Shown piece after piece: positions 9,140 through 18,190 of a stretch of DNA of 64,000 nt (its first letter is position 1; the number at the start of each line of letters is the position of its first letter). The notes under the pieces are model-generated. The model was not told the DNA's origin and made no database searches. It saw only the letters and a program-made list of their open reading frames with translations. Source of the DNA: Prosthecobacter debontii. Lineage in GTDB: Bacteria; Verrucomicrobiota; Verrucomicrobiia; Verrucomicrobiales; Verrucomicrobiaceae. The DNA lies in assembly GCF_900167535.1 (NCBI RefSeq), contig NZ_FUYE01000001.1, positions 372,001 to 436,000 on the forward strand. The letters are read 5' to 3'. Made by a program: the position numbers and the translations under genes.

Positions 9140-10291
9140 ATGCCCATGCAGACTTCCTTTATTCCCGCCCTCGATGCCCTCCCAGAGCGCAAGTCGCCCC
9201 TGATGGAGAGGTTTTGGAGCCTGCTGGAGACGAAGTCGCCCTCGCAACTTGAGGCCATGGCGCGGGAGTCCCGCCTGATCACGCGGCGGAATTTCGGCCG
9301 CACGATGCGCCTGTTTGCCCCGCTGTATGTGTCCAACGAATGCGTGAACAACTGCTCCTACTGCGGTTTCTCCCGGGATAACACCAGCATCATGCGGGTG
9401 ACCCTGACAGTGGATCAAGTGGTGCGCGAGGCACGCCATCTCACGGAGCTGGGTTTTCGTAATATCTTGTTAGTGGCCGGAGAGCATCCTCGCTTCGTCA
9501 GCGAGGGGTATCTGGAGGAATGCATCCGCGCCATCCGTGACTTCGTGCCCACCATCGGCATCGAGGTCGGCCCCATGGAGGCTCCGGAATACGAGCGCAT
9601 GGTGAAGGCCGGAGCCGAGGGGTTGGTCGTCTATCACGAGACCTATGACCGCGCCATGTATACGGACATGCACACCGCTGGGCCGAAGAAGGACTTCGAC
9701 TGGCGTCTGGCCTGCCCCGAGCGTGGCTATGAAGGCGGATTCCGCCGCATCGGCATCGGCGCTTTGTTTGGCCTCAGCGACTGGCGACTGGAAGCGCTGC
9801 GTCTGGCCGCGCATCTGGAGCATCTCTACAAGCACTGTTGGAAGTCCAGTTTCACCGTCGCCTTTCCACGCCTGCGTCCCGCTGCCGGGGGCTTTCAACC
9901 GCTGACCGGTTTCCCCGACTGGGCACTGGTGCAGACCATCTGCGCCTTTCGCCTGACTTTCCCTGAGGTGGGCATCGTGCTCAGCACCCGCGAGCCAGCC
10001 TCCCTCCGCGATGCCTTGGCTCCGCTGGGCATCACCACCATGAGCGCTGGCAGTCATACTGAACCCGGCGGCTACACCGGAGCCGGTCAAGATGACCTCC
10101 ACCAGACAGTGCGCGGGCGCCGAGTGGAACTCGAAGCCAAGACCGAAGACGCAAGGGCCGAAGGCCAGTTTGGAATCGCCGATGAACGCAGTCCGGCTGA
10201 AGTGGCCGAGATGTTGCAGAAACAAGGGCTCGACGCCGTCTGGAAGGACTGGGACCCGGCGATTCTCACCGAAGGCGCTTTGGCGGCTTGA
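9140..10291 (+). CDS. thiH: 2-iminoacetate synthase (radical SAM)
   Basis: A 383-residue ThiH. It carries the radical-SAM cluster motif CVNNCSYCGF with Cys68, Cys72 and Cys75, and the family-specific SAGSHTEPGGY segment near residue 310. The enzyme cleaves tyrosine to p-cresol and dehydroglycine, which goes into the thiazole ring of thiamine in the cytoplasm. The C-terminal ERSPAEVAEMLQKQG helix is standard. thiS follows 53 bp downstream, so they likely form a small operon. thiG, thiF and thiE are not in the window. Confidence 0.95.
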   Translation: MPMQTSFIPALDALPERKSPLMERFWSLLETKSPSQLEAMARESRLITRRNFGRTMRLFAPLYVSNECVNNCSYCGFSRDNTSIMRVTLTVDQVVREARHLTELGFRNILLVAGEHPRFVSEGYLEECIRAIRDFVPTIGIEVGPMEAPEYERMVKAGAEGLVVYHETYDRAMYTDMHTAGPKKDFDWRLACPERGYEGGFRRIGIGALFGLSDWRLEALRLAAHLEHLYKHCWKSSFTVAFPRLRPAAGGFQPLTGFPDWALVQTICAFRLTFPEVGIVLSTREPASLRDALAPLGITTMSAGSHTEPGGYTGAGQDDLHQTVRGRRVELEAKTEDARAEGQFGIADERSPAEVAEMLQKQGLDAVWKDWDPAILTEGALAA

Positions 10292-10300
10292 TGCAGCAGT

Positions 10301-10336
10301 CTTCAGTGTTCGGTATTCAGTTTTCAGTATCCAGTT
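10301..10336 (+). repeat. Short imperfect TTCAGTRT repeats between thiH and thiS
   Basis: The spacer contains three to four degenerate copies of a TTCAGTGT/TTCAGTAT-like octamer. Such runs are common as intergenic simple repeats. They precede the thiS start, and no coding role is apparent. Confidence 0.5.
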
Positions 10337-10344
10337 CCTCGATC

Positions 10345-10545
10345 ATGACGATTACCCTCAATGGCCAGAAACATGAACTCTCCGCCAGCCAGCCACTGAC
10401 GGTTCTGCTGGAAAGCCTGGGCATGGCGGGTAAACCTGTGGTGGTTGAGCTGAATCAGATGGCGCTGCTGCCCAAGGAGATCAGCTCCGCTCAGGTGAAT
10501 GAGGGGGATGTGATCGAGATCGTCCAGATCACGGCGGGAGGGTAA
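10345..10545 (+). CDS. thiS: Sulfur carrier protein ThiS
   Basis: A 66-residue ubiquitin-like protein starting MTITLNGQ and ending in the diagnostic ITAGG. The C-terminal Gly-Gly is adenylated and then thiocarboxylated to give the sulfur for thiazole formation. The frame is open further upstream, but those codons translate the intergenic repeat, so I start at the ATG at 10345. The strand VVVELN and the acidic end (NEGDVIEIVQ) fit the beta-grasp fold. It is downstream of thiH, and both act with ThiG, which is not seen here. Confidence 0.93.
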   Translation: MTITLNGQKHELSASQPLTVLLESLGMAGKPVVVELNQMALLPKEISSAQVNEGDVIEIVQITAGG

Positions 10546-10563
10546 AATCACGCTGAAAGGCGT

Positions 10564-13101
10564 TCACTGATCTGACGCACCCTGCTTCTGTAGAAACTCC
10601 ACGCCATAGTCTCCGGCGGGAATCCAAAGATCCAGGCCTTCGGTGAAGGCGGTGCGATCCACCTGGAGCCAGAGGCTGGCCGGGGTATCGTAGGAGGCGA
10701 TCGATGTCAGCTTGCCCGCTTCTGCATCGGCGAAAGCCAGCTCCAGATTTCCGGGGCTGCTGGCGACGAGGTGCCCTCGGGCCGCATGAAGCAAGGTCGG
10801 AGGGGCATTCGTGTTCCACGTGGCGGCTTGGCTGAGCTTGCCGCTGCTTTTGGCATAGCGGACGACGACGACAGCAGCACGTCCGGTCTCCCGCGTGAGA
10901 TACAAGCGATCATCCTGGGCGGCTGCGGCTGAGGAGGCGGTGGTGCCGGTGATGTAGTTATCAAACTGACGGACGGAAACTCCATCATAGCCGCTCGCCT
11001 GAATGACGCGAGCAGGGGGGCTGTCTCGCCGTAGGGAAAGCTCCGTCTCCGTGAGCACGACCGCACCTTGATCATCGATATCGGTCACACTGAGCAATTG
11101 GCCAGGGATCGAGACAGGGTCCCTCAACAAGGGGGCTCCGCTGCGGCAGTCCACCACGTGAAGCCAGGAGCTGATCTCCCCCGGCTGGGGCCGCCAAGGA
11201 ACACGCGATGGAGGCCCGAGATCGGAGCCTGAGGCGGCACCTGCGGAATCATGGCTGAAGAAGATAAAGCCCTCCTGGCTGATCGCTCTCGAGGTATGCA
11301 GCACGCGGCCTCGGATGCGCAGAATTTGAGGTTCTTCAGGACTGAGGCCGGTTTTGGTGAGGTGGACGGGGCACAGCACCATGACAGCGGATGATGCTGG
11401 GATGAGATCCTGGGCGGAAGGCTGGGCGGCGGCCACGGCGATGGGGCTGCTCCACCAGAGGCTGGGGTGATGCCGCGCGGGGATGAACCAGAGCAGGGTC
11501 TCCCGATGCAGTCGGAGAGGTTGGACGGCGGAGAGATCCACATCCCATTCATCCAGTCCCTTGAGCCGCTGCTCAATCGGCGGGTGGAGCTTGATGGCGG
11601 AGGGATCACTGAGATTCAGGGTCCAGGTCAGCAGGCGCGTTTCCGCTTCACCTTCCAGGCTGGCGGGCACCCATTGGGCAATGAAGACTTCATCATCCTG
11701 CTGGGTCATACCCACCACGCGCCCTGGGCCAAGGGGTAATTCCTGAAGCAGCATATCAGGGGCGGTGATCGGCGTCACCCGCACCCGTGCTTGGGACCCG
11801 GGGGCCAAGCCATCCTCCACCTGCAAAAGAATATCGCTGCTGGGGATGACGCGGTCGGTCCGCCAGCCCAGCGGTAAAGTCACCTGTGCCACCTGCGCCT
11901 CGGTTGCATGCTTGAGGATCAGGTCCTGGCCTCTGATGCGCACGTCATAGCCCAGCACCTGGGTGGCGGAGCGGAACTGAGGTTGATCCACGGACTGGCC
12001 TGCGGCTGAGCTGACAGGCACTTCATGCAGACGGACTTGACTGCCCTCCTTCACCCGGACCATCAGGTGGGTGTCCTGCGTCTGGAAAACGGCGCCTCCA
12101 CCGGAGAACACCATGTCGCTCAGACGGGTCGGATTGGGCGGTTGGCTAAGATCCAAACGGGTGAGCAACGTGCGCAGGCCCTGTCCGGCTTTCTTGGATT
12201 GGCTCAGCACATGCAAATGTGGGCCGATGAATCGGCTGTCGGTGAGTCGGCCAGGGATGGTGAGTTCCTTGACGATTTCGGGAAGGCCATTGGTGATCTT
12301 CAGGAGGTAGAGCAGGATGCTGCCCTGGCGCTCCTTTGCAATCGAGCGACCGAGCAACATCACTTCGGTGCCCGCCTCATTCAGCGCCCACAGCTTTTCC
12401 CCCACCACGGGCAGACGAAGGGTGCCGAGTTTCAGCGGGTTGTCAGGATCTTTTAAATCCACCACCTGCAGGCCGCGATGATGGTGATAGACGAGCAGGG
12501 TCTCGCCTGCCAGATGCCAGAGGGAGTTGGCTTTTAGCGAGGGAGGTGAGACTGCGCTGGATGGGACGGGGGCCGCTTTCTGGGATCTCAGTCGATCCAG
12601 GGGCGGGTGGGCCGCAGTTTCCGCCGTCACTTCGTAGCGGGAGAAGGCCTGTTTGCCATAGGCGAAGCGGGAGGGGAACTTCGGATTTCGATAGCCGAGA
12701 ACCCGCACATCTTCAGGACTCAGTCCGCTGGGTAAGACAAAGTGAACATCCCGCATCTGTTCACGGCTCAGCGTGCGTGGATAAAGCACCGAAAGGGGGC
12801 GCCAGCCTGAGCCGGAGCGTTTTTCCAGAACCACCTGATGATAACTCAGCGCCAGTGGCACCGAGAGATGGTCTGCGGGGCCGGTGGTGCGTAGCTCAGC
12901 CGCAGGCCGTGCGGGTAGGTTCGCCGCATGAACATGGACCTCCGACACGAGAAACATCGCGCAGCCAAACACGCTGAGGATGAGGTGAACGGGATTCACG
13001 ACAAGTGGGGGGAGCTGCGTTTTACGAAAAAGCTTCCATAAAGGCAAGAATGAAAGGGCGACTGAGTGAAATACAAAATGAGCGGCCCTTGTGCGATCCA
13101 T
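10564..13101 (-). CDS. Secreted beta-propeller-type protein
   Basis: An 845-residue protein of unknown function. Residues about 35-60 form a hydrophobic export signal ending HVHAA. The ATG at 13101 gives a long N-terminus; a GTG at 12999 would place the signal at the very start and may be the true start, but neither has a clear Shine-Dalgarno sequence. The body contains LVIVD-like propeller blades (GLQVVDLKDPDNP near residue 215) and many short beta strands, consistent with one or two propellers. It has no transmembrane segments beyond the signal. It ends next to thiS (convergent) and is divergent from the delta-60-repeat protein. Confidence 0.65.
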   Translation of the reverse strand: MDRTRAAHFVFHSVALSFLPLWKLFRKTQLPPLVVNPVHLILSVFGCAMFLVSEVHVHAANLPARPAAELRTTGPADHLSVPLALSYHQVVLEKRSGSGWRPLSVLYPRTLSREQMRDVHFVLPSGLSPEDVRVLGYRNPKFPSRFAYGKQAFSRYEVTAETAAHPPLDRLRSQKAAPVPSSAVSPPSLKANSLWHLAGETLLVYHHHRGLQVVDLKDPDNPLKLGTLRLPVVGEKLWALNEAGTEVMLLGRSIAKERQGSILLYLLKITNGLPEIVKELTIPGRLTDSRFIGPHLHVLSQSKKAGQGLRTLLTRLDLSQPPNPTRLSDMVFSGGGAVFQTQDTHLMVRVKEGSQVRLHEVPVSSAAGQSVDQPQFRSATQVLGYDVRIRGQDLILKHATEAQVAQVTLPLGWRTDRVIPSSDILLQVEDGLAPGSQARVRVTPITAPDMLLQELPLGPGRVVGMTQQDDEVFIAQWVPASLEGEAETRLLTWTLNLSDPSAIKLHPPIEQRLKGLDEWDVDLSAVQPLRLHRETLLWFIPARHHPSLWWSSPIAVAAAQPSAQDLIPASSAVMVLCPVHLTKTGLSPEEPQILRIRGRVLHTSRAISQEGFIFFSHDSAGAASGSDLGPPSRVPWRPQPGEISSWLHVVDCRSGAPLLRDPVSIPGQLLSVTDIDDQGAVVLTETELSLRRDSPPARVIQASGYDGVSVRQFDNYITGTTASSAAAAQDDRLYLTRETGRAAVVVVRYAKSSGKLSQAATWNTNAPPTLLHAARGHLVASSPGNLELAFADAEAGKLTSIASYDTPASLWLQVDRTAFTEGLDLWIPAGDYGVEFLQKQGASDQ

Positions 13102-13172
13102 CTAGGTTCCATCCGCTCAGGAAGGCTTAGCGGTGACCTGCATGAAATGCTTGCCAAATTCGAGGGCGTTAC

Positions 13173-15140
13173 TTGCAAATACTCTGCCTTGTTTCAAGTA
13201 TTATTCTTATGGTTTGCTGCCAATCTGCCTGCTATTCGTTTCTTCCGATTTTCATCGCACTAATCCTTAGTGAGCCTTGCCTAGCAGTTCCAGCGGATCT
13301 GGATCCGACATTCAATAACGGAAATGTTCTACCTCTGGATGATGTGGGGTATTATCTCGAACCGTCTTATCATCTGATCCTCCAGTCCGATGGCAAAATT
13401 CTTGTGGCGGGGCAAAATGGCAGCCGCATCGGGATTCTTCGCCTGCTCCAAGGCGGTCAGTTAGATCGGGACTTCAGCACGGATGGCCGCACCCGCAGTT
13501 ATTACGACGGGAGCTTGGCAGGAATCGCCCTTCAGAGCGATGGGAAGATTGTGGTGGGAGGCAAAGTTTCTAAAGATGGGGTGGAAGGGTTGGGTGGCTA
13601 TCGGTTCCTTTCGAATGGCGAAGAAGATCTAGCCTACGGGCATTTAGGGCAGGCGATAAACCCTCAAACAGACGGGATGACCGCGAGCAGCATGCTGCTG
13701 AGAAAGGACCAGTCTCTAATCGTCGCGGGCACCACCTCGGGTTCCACCTACCGCTATGGTGGTCTCTGCCGATTCGCGACCGACGGGCAGGCGGACCCAA
13801 CGTTCAATGATAGTCAGGGCTATTCCCTCACCCCGTTGCGCTACGAGCAGGTGGCTTATCAAATGCTAAACCGGCAGGACGGCGGTGTTTTACTGGCAAC
13901 GAGCCCTTCCGCATACCTTCATGGTTTTCTTCCAGACGGAAGGTTGGATCTCGATTACGAAGCTGTGACTTTCACGACCGGACAAATCATAGGTGGGTTG
14001 CTCGCTGATGCAGGGGATGAAAAAGTCTGGTGTGTGGCGATGAATAAGCAGAGCAGCTACAACCAAAGCATTGGCTTGACGCGCTTGCTCTCCAATGGTC
14101 AGCCAGATGAGTCCTTCCATGGTGGTGAACCTGTATGGTTAACGGCCGCTGGCACTTACAATGAAGTACATGACATCGCCGTCCAACATAATGGGAAGGT
14201 TCTGCTGGCCGTCAGCACCGGCAATACCTATGTAGCTACCCAAGGAGCGATCCTTCGAGTGAATGTCGATGGGTCTCTGGACGAAAGCTTTAATGGCACA
14301 GGTAAGCTGGTGCTGGAAAACCAATCGCATCTGGATGCGGTGGCCGTGCAGAAAGATGGCAAGATTTTAGTCGCTGGCTGGGGAGGGCTACTCCGCCTGA
14401 TGGGCGACCCCACAGTGCCGGAGATTGTGATCGAACAACCTGCTGGATCGGTCTTGGAGAGTGGGACATCGACATGCGTGTTTGCCCCGTCTTTGCCTAA
14501 CGAACATTCTGTTCTGAATTTTATCGTCAAGAATCTCGGTGGCAATGATCTGACCTTGGAGGGAATCACTTTTTCAGGGCCTGATGCAGCTGATTTTGAA
14601 GTGAGCATTGCCCCTCAGCCCGGCACGGTTTTGCTAGGCGGACAGGAGAGCTTTAGCATTCGTTTTCATCCTTCGGTCGCGGGTTCTAAGCAGACTGTCA
14701 TGCACGTTGCCAGCAATGCCGAGGATGCGCAGGATTTTACGGTCAATCTCACCGGACTTTGCTTATCGCCTGACGCAGACGACGATCATGATGGGGTGAG
14801 CAATGCCGCCGAGATCCGTATGGCGATGTTGGGATTTGATCCGCTGGTCGATTCCTCCGCTCTACGCACCTTACTTCATGAAAACGCTGCGGGAGCTGGA
14901 TTGCTCAATGAGGCTGCCCTGGAGACTTTGGCGTTGAAAACGGTGCTCTTGCCCAAGGATGCTGAATCTGGACGATTCAAACTGCGTCTCTTTTTGGAGA
15001 GAAGTTTGGACCTCAGCACCTGGGTGCCCGTTGCAGGGCTCAATCCCCAGGTCGATGCGGAAAATGGTCGCATCGATGTCGAGATCGAGCCTGCTTCACA
15101 GACGTCGGCGTTTTTTAAGGTGTTAGGGGCGAAGCCCTGA
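13173..15140 (+). CDS. Secreted delta-60-repeat protein with choice-of-anchor-D-type domain
   Basis: A 655-residue exported protein. A signal peptide covers about the first 38 residues (cleavage near CLAVPA). Residues 40-420 hold repeats of the DUF5122/delta-60 kind: blocks such as LQSDGKILVAG, LQSDGKIVVGG, VQHNGKVLLAV and VQKDGKILVAG recur about every 50-60 residues, each followed by RLLSNGQPDESF-like text. A HYDIN/choice-of-anchor-D-like beta domain follows (about 425-530, with LTLEGITFSGPDAADFEV). Then come a DADDDHDGVSNAAEI calcium-type loop and a C-terminal beta domain ending FFKVLGAKP, common in verrucomicrobial secreted proteins. Function unknown; likely surface or extracellular. Confidence 0.78.
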   Translation: MQILCLVSSIILMVCCQSACYSFLPIFIALILSEPCLAVPADLDPTFNNGNVLPLDDVGYYLEPSYHLILQSDGKILVAGQNGSRIGILRLLQGGQLDRDFSTDGRTRSYYDGSLAGIALQSDGKIVVGGKVSKDGVEGLGGYRFLSNGEEDLAYGHLGQAINPQTDGMTASSMLLRKDQSLIVAGTTSGSTYRYGGLCRFATDGQADPTFNDSQGYSLTPLRYEQVAYQMLNRQDGGVLLATSPSAYLHGFLPDGRLDLDYEAVTFTTGQIIGGLLADAGDEKVWCVAMNKQSSYNQSIGLTRLLSNGQPDESFHGGEPVWLTAAGTYNEVHDIAVQHNGKVLLAVSTGNTYVATQGAILRVNVDGSLDESFNGTGKLVLENQSHLDAVAVQKDGKILVAGWGGLLRLMGDPTVPEIVIEQPAGSVLESGTSTCVFAPSLPNEHSVLNFIVKNLGGNDLTLEGITFSGPDAADFEVSIAPQPGTVLLGGQESFSIRFHPSVAGSKQTVMHVASNAEDAQDFTVNLTGLCLSPDADDDHDGVSNAAEIRMAMLGFDPLVDSSALRTLLHENAAGAGLLNEAALETLALKTVLLPKDAESGRFKLRLFLERSLDLSTWVPVAGLNPQVDAENGRIDVEIEPASQTSAFFKVLGAKP

Positions 15141-15159
15141 CGCGCCCTCAGCTTTTGAA

Positions 15160-16818
15160 TCACTCCCTCTGTTTCGCTTGAGCCTTCCCTTTACCCTTGC
15201 CTTTTCCTGTGGCGGGGGCTTGGGGTTGTTCGTTGAGGGTCTTTTTGGCGAGGTCTGAGAACTGATCGGTCTGCTTCTGCCAGATGGCTTCCAGTTCCTT
15301 GACCTTGTCCGGCATCTTGGCGGCGAGGTTGTGAGCTTCCGCACGATCGGTGGAGAGGTCGTAGAGTTCCCAGGGATCACCCTTGGCGGCGACGAGTTTC
15401 CAGTCGCCCACACGCACGGCGCGGTTTCCTTCATGCAGCCACCAAAGGGAGTCTCGGGCGATGATCTCATCTTTGGCCAGAGCCGGGACGAGGCTTTTCC
15501 CAGGAGCTTCAGGGAGTGTTTCGTCTTGCCATGCTTTTGGTTTTTCGACACCAGCTACTTCCAGAACGGTGGGGACGATATCCACCACATGGGCAGGTGT
15601 ATGACGGAGCTCACCATGGGCTTGGATACCCTGCGGCCAATGTGCGATCAGCGGGGTGCTGATGCCACCCTCATGCACCCAGGTCTTGTGCCGACGGAAG
15701 GGCGTGTTGCAGGCATTGGAGAAGCCTGGGCCGAGGCAGAGGTAGGTGGCGGCGCTGCCGGGCTCGGCTTTCGGATCATGGCCGCCATTGCGCACCATGA
15801 TCTCGGCGCTAGCACCGTTGTCGGAGGCGAAGAAGATCAGCGTGTTCTCATAGGCCCCCATCTCGCGGAGTTGCTGGAGGATGCGGCCGATCTCGATGTC
15901 CATGCGATGCACCATGGCGGCGTGTATGGCCATCTTAGTGGCTTGAAAATGGCGCTGCTCATCCGTCAGATCATCCCAGGGCAGGGGACGATTGATTTCA
16001 CCGGGACCGAGTTTTTCAAAAGCATCGGGAAAGTCATAGGGGGGACCGATATCGCGCTCCACGGCGGAGAGTTCGGTGTTGACGATCCCCATGTACTTCT
16101 GCCGCTGGTAACGGGTCTGCCGCATCTTTTCCCAGCCTGCTAGATATTTGTCGCGGTAAAGCGCGATATCCTCCGGCAGCGCATGCAGGGGGAAGTGGGG
16201 AGCGATGAAGGCCACGTAGTGGAAGAAGGGACTCTTTTGGTAGTTGGCCGCATGCTCTTTCAGACAATCAATGGCGTGGTCCGCCGTGGCGGTGGTGGCG
16301 TAGTAGCCCGTTTCATTTTCAGGTGGCACCACCGGCACGTCATCGAGGGCGTTGCCTTTCGAGCTGAAGAAGTTGCCCTGGTTACGCACATCGAGAGAGC
16401 GGTCAAAGCCGGACTGTAAGACGGGGCCGTCGATGTGCCACTTGCCGCTATGGTAGTTGCGGTAGCCCGCGGGTTTTAAATAGTCTGGCAGCAGGCGTGC
16501 CCAGGACTGACGCACGCCACGGCCTCCTCCTCCGAGGCCTGGTAATTCATCTCGATGGATCTGCTGGGCATAGTAACCGCTCATCAGGGCACCTCGGGTA
16601 GGCCAGCAGCGGGCGGTATTGTAAAACTGGGTGAAGCGCAGGCCCTCTTTAGCCAGGGCATCCAAATTCGGCGTGGCGATGTCTCCGCCATAGCAACCGA
16701 GATCCGAATACCCCAAGTCATCCGCGAGGATGAACATGACGTTAGGCCGGTCGGCCGCCACGCTGAGGCTGGTGAAGAAAACGAGTGAGAGTAAGCAACG
16801 CATGGTTGGAGCTTTCAA
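15160..16818 (-). CDS. Secreted arylsulfatase-type sulfatase
   Basis: A 552-residue type I sulfatase with a signal peptide (to about residue 22). The metal-binding DD pair (Asp33, Asp34 in FILADDLGYSDLG) and the formylglycine motif CWPTR (Cys71; C-x-P-x-R) with the following GALMSG are intact, so it should need formylglycine-generating enzyme for activation. The later GKWH and FFASDNGA motifs also fit. It removes sulfate esters, probably from polysaccharides, in the periplasm or outside the cell. Oddity: the last 20 residues are a Lys/Gly-rich tail (GKGKGKGKAQAKQ). It is followed by an esterase on the same strand, perhaps co-transcribed. Confidence 0.93.
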   Translation of the reverse strand: MKAPTMRCLLSLVFFTSLSVAADRPNVMFILADDLGYSDLGCYGGDIATPNLDALAKEGLRFTQFYNTARCWPTRGALMSGYYAQQIHRDELPGLGGGGRGVRQSWARLLPDYLKPAGYRNYHSGKWHIDGPVLQSGFDRSLDVRNQGNFFSSKGNALDDVPVVPPENETGYYATTATADHAIDCLKEHAANYQKSPFFHYVAFIAPHFPLHALPEDIALYRDKYLAGWEKMRQTRYQRQKYMGIVNTELSAVERDIGPPYDFPDAFEKLGPGEINRPLPWDDLTDEQRHFQATKMAIHAAMVHRMDIEIGRILQQLREMGAYENTLIFFASDNGASAEIMVRNGGHDPKAEPGSAATYLCLGPGFSNACNTPFRRHKTWVHEGGISTPLIAHWPQGIQAHGELRHTPAHVVDIVPTVLEVAGVEKPKAWQDETLPEAPGKSLVPALAKDEIIARDSLWWLHEGNRAVRVGDWKLVAAKGDPWELYDLSTDRAEAHNLAAKMPDKVKELEAIWQKQTDQFSDLAKKTLNEQPQAPATGKGKGKGKAQAKQRE

Positions 16819-16890
16819 AGCAACGATGAGATTTAAAGCACTCAGCCCACGAGCCTGAGGCTGTGGGTTTGTTAGGTAGTTCAGAGGTTG

Positions 16891-18108
16891 TCACTTCACA
16901 TCCCGCCACAGCCATTCGAGCGCTTCGGGGAGGTGCGGGGCCATGCCGCGGCTGCCGTGGAAGCACTCGGTCCAGTCCATGCGGAAGTCGTAGTTCATGT
17001 ATTTGAGGCTGGCTTCCATCATGCGGTTGGCCAGAGGCCAGTTGCCGTATTTGTTGTCGAGGTCATTGACGCCATCCAGCAGGTAAACACGGATGGGTTT
17101 GCGCTCGGTGACACGCACGAGATAGGGATAGGCGTTGCCGCCGCGGATGTCCACGAAGGTGCCGACCCAGCTCAGGACTTTGTGGAATTTATCAGGCCGC
17201 TCCCAGGCGGCGGTGAAGGAGCAGATGCCGCCCGAGGAACCCCCGGCAATGGCCCAGGCTTTCGGGTCCTGGCGGAATTTCACCGGATAGCGCTTTTCCA
17301 CTTCAGGCAGGATCTCGGTGAGCAGGAAGTTCACATAGGCATCTCCCAAGCTGTCGTATTCAAAACCGCGATTAGCGGCCTTGCTGCCGGGTTTCTGCTC
17401 GGGCTTGCGTCCGGGGTCCACGAAGACACCGATGGTGACGGGCATCTTCTTTTTGTGGATGAGATTGTCAAAGACCACGCCAGCACGCATGGGGCCTTTG
17501 GGGTCCACATGACGGCTGCCATCCTGCCAGACCATGAGGCAGGCTTCCTCACCGGCCTTGTATTGCTCCGGGATGTAAACGGTGACATCCCGCACGGTAT
17601 CCGGGAAGATTTTACTCTGCGTCCACTGGAACTTCTCCAGGCGTCCCTGCGGCACACCGGGCTGAGGATCACTGTCGGCGGTGTAGTCGTAGTGCTCCAG
17701 ATGCACCATGCCAGCCACACGGGCGGCGCCATCCACCTCAATGCGGTAGTTGAACTCCTGGAAATTTTTCATCGTCTGCACCAGCACCTGCAGGCCGTCC
17801 TCGCCGACGCGGGTCATGTTACCGATCACGGTGCCGTCTCCACGCGTCACACGCGCGGGGTTCATGTCCATCACGGCCCAGGCCACGGTGGTGGCTTCGA
17901 TCTTGGTGCTGGGTTTACCTTTCAGCAGGTTCTGGCGGCCAAAGAGGCGGATGATGTCTTCGTGCAGTTGATTCGTCTCGGCGGCATTCTGCGTGCCTTC
18001 CAGTCTCTTTTTCAGGGCGATCGGCGTGAGCGGCTCGGCGGCTTGCGGGGCTTCTGCGTGGAGGGCGAGAACAAGGAAAAGGGGGGAGAGAAACAGACGC
18101 CGGAACAT
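16891..18108 (-). CDS. Secreted alpha/beta-hydrolase esterase (enterochelin/feruloyl-esterase type)
   Basis: A 405-residue exported protein. A signal peptide (FRRLFLSPLFLVLALHA) is followed by an N-terminal helical and beta region and a carbohydrate-esterase-like domain. The nucleophile elbow is AGGSSGGICS near residue 290, within the usual WAIAGGSSGG context. A DGVNDLDNKYGNW segment near 355 and a CFHGSRG segment near 385 could supply the acid and the His. This pattern belongs to the putative esterase (EsterD/Fes) group, which in PVC bacteria often acts on plant or algal polysaccharide esters. The substrate is inferred, not shown. It lies beside the sulfatase on the same strand. Confidence 0.8.
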   Translation of the reverse strand: MFRRLFLSPLFLVLALHAEAPQAAEPLTPIALKKRLEGTQNAAETNQLHEDIIRLFGRQNLLKGKPSTKIEATTVAWAVMDMNPARVTRGDGTVIGNMTRVGEDGLQVLVQTMKNFQEFNYRIEVDGAARVAGMVHLEHYDYTADSDPQPGVPQGRLEKFQWTQSKIFPDTVRDVTVYIPEQYKAGEEACLMVWQDGSRHVDPKGPMRAGVVFDNLIHKKKMPVTIGVFVDPGRKPEQKPGSKAANRGFEYDSLGDAYVNFLLTEILPEVEKRYPVKFRQDPKAWAIAGGSSGGICSFTAAWERPDKFHKVLSWVGTFVDIRGGNAYPYLVRVTERKPIRVYLLDGVNDLDNKYGNWPLANRMMEASLKYMNYDFRMDWTECFHGSRGMAPHLPEALEWLWRDVK

Positions 18109-18190
18109 GGGCTTTCTAAAACGGAGACGAAAGCTCTGCCTTTCGCTCGTTTGTGTTCCGGCACAAGGTTTGTCCTCGCGTCCCAGGTCT

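Noticed and set aside
16845..16875. Hairpin CCCACGAGCC...GGCTGTGGG after the sulfatase start region
   Set aside because: The loop is too small and no T-run follows in either direction, so I do not call it a terminator.
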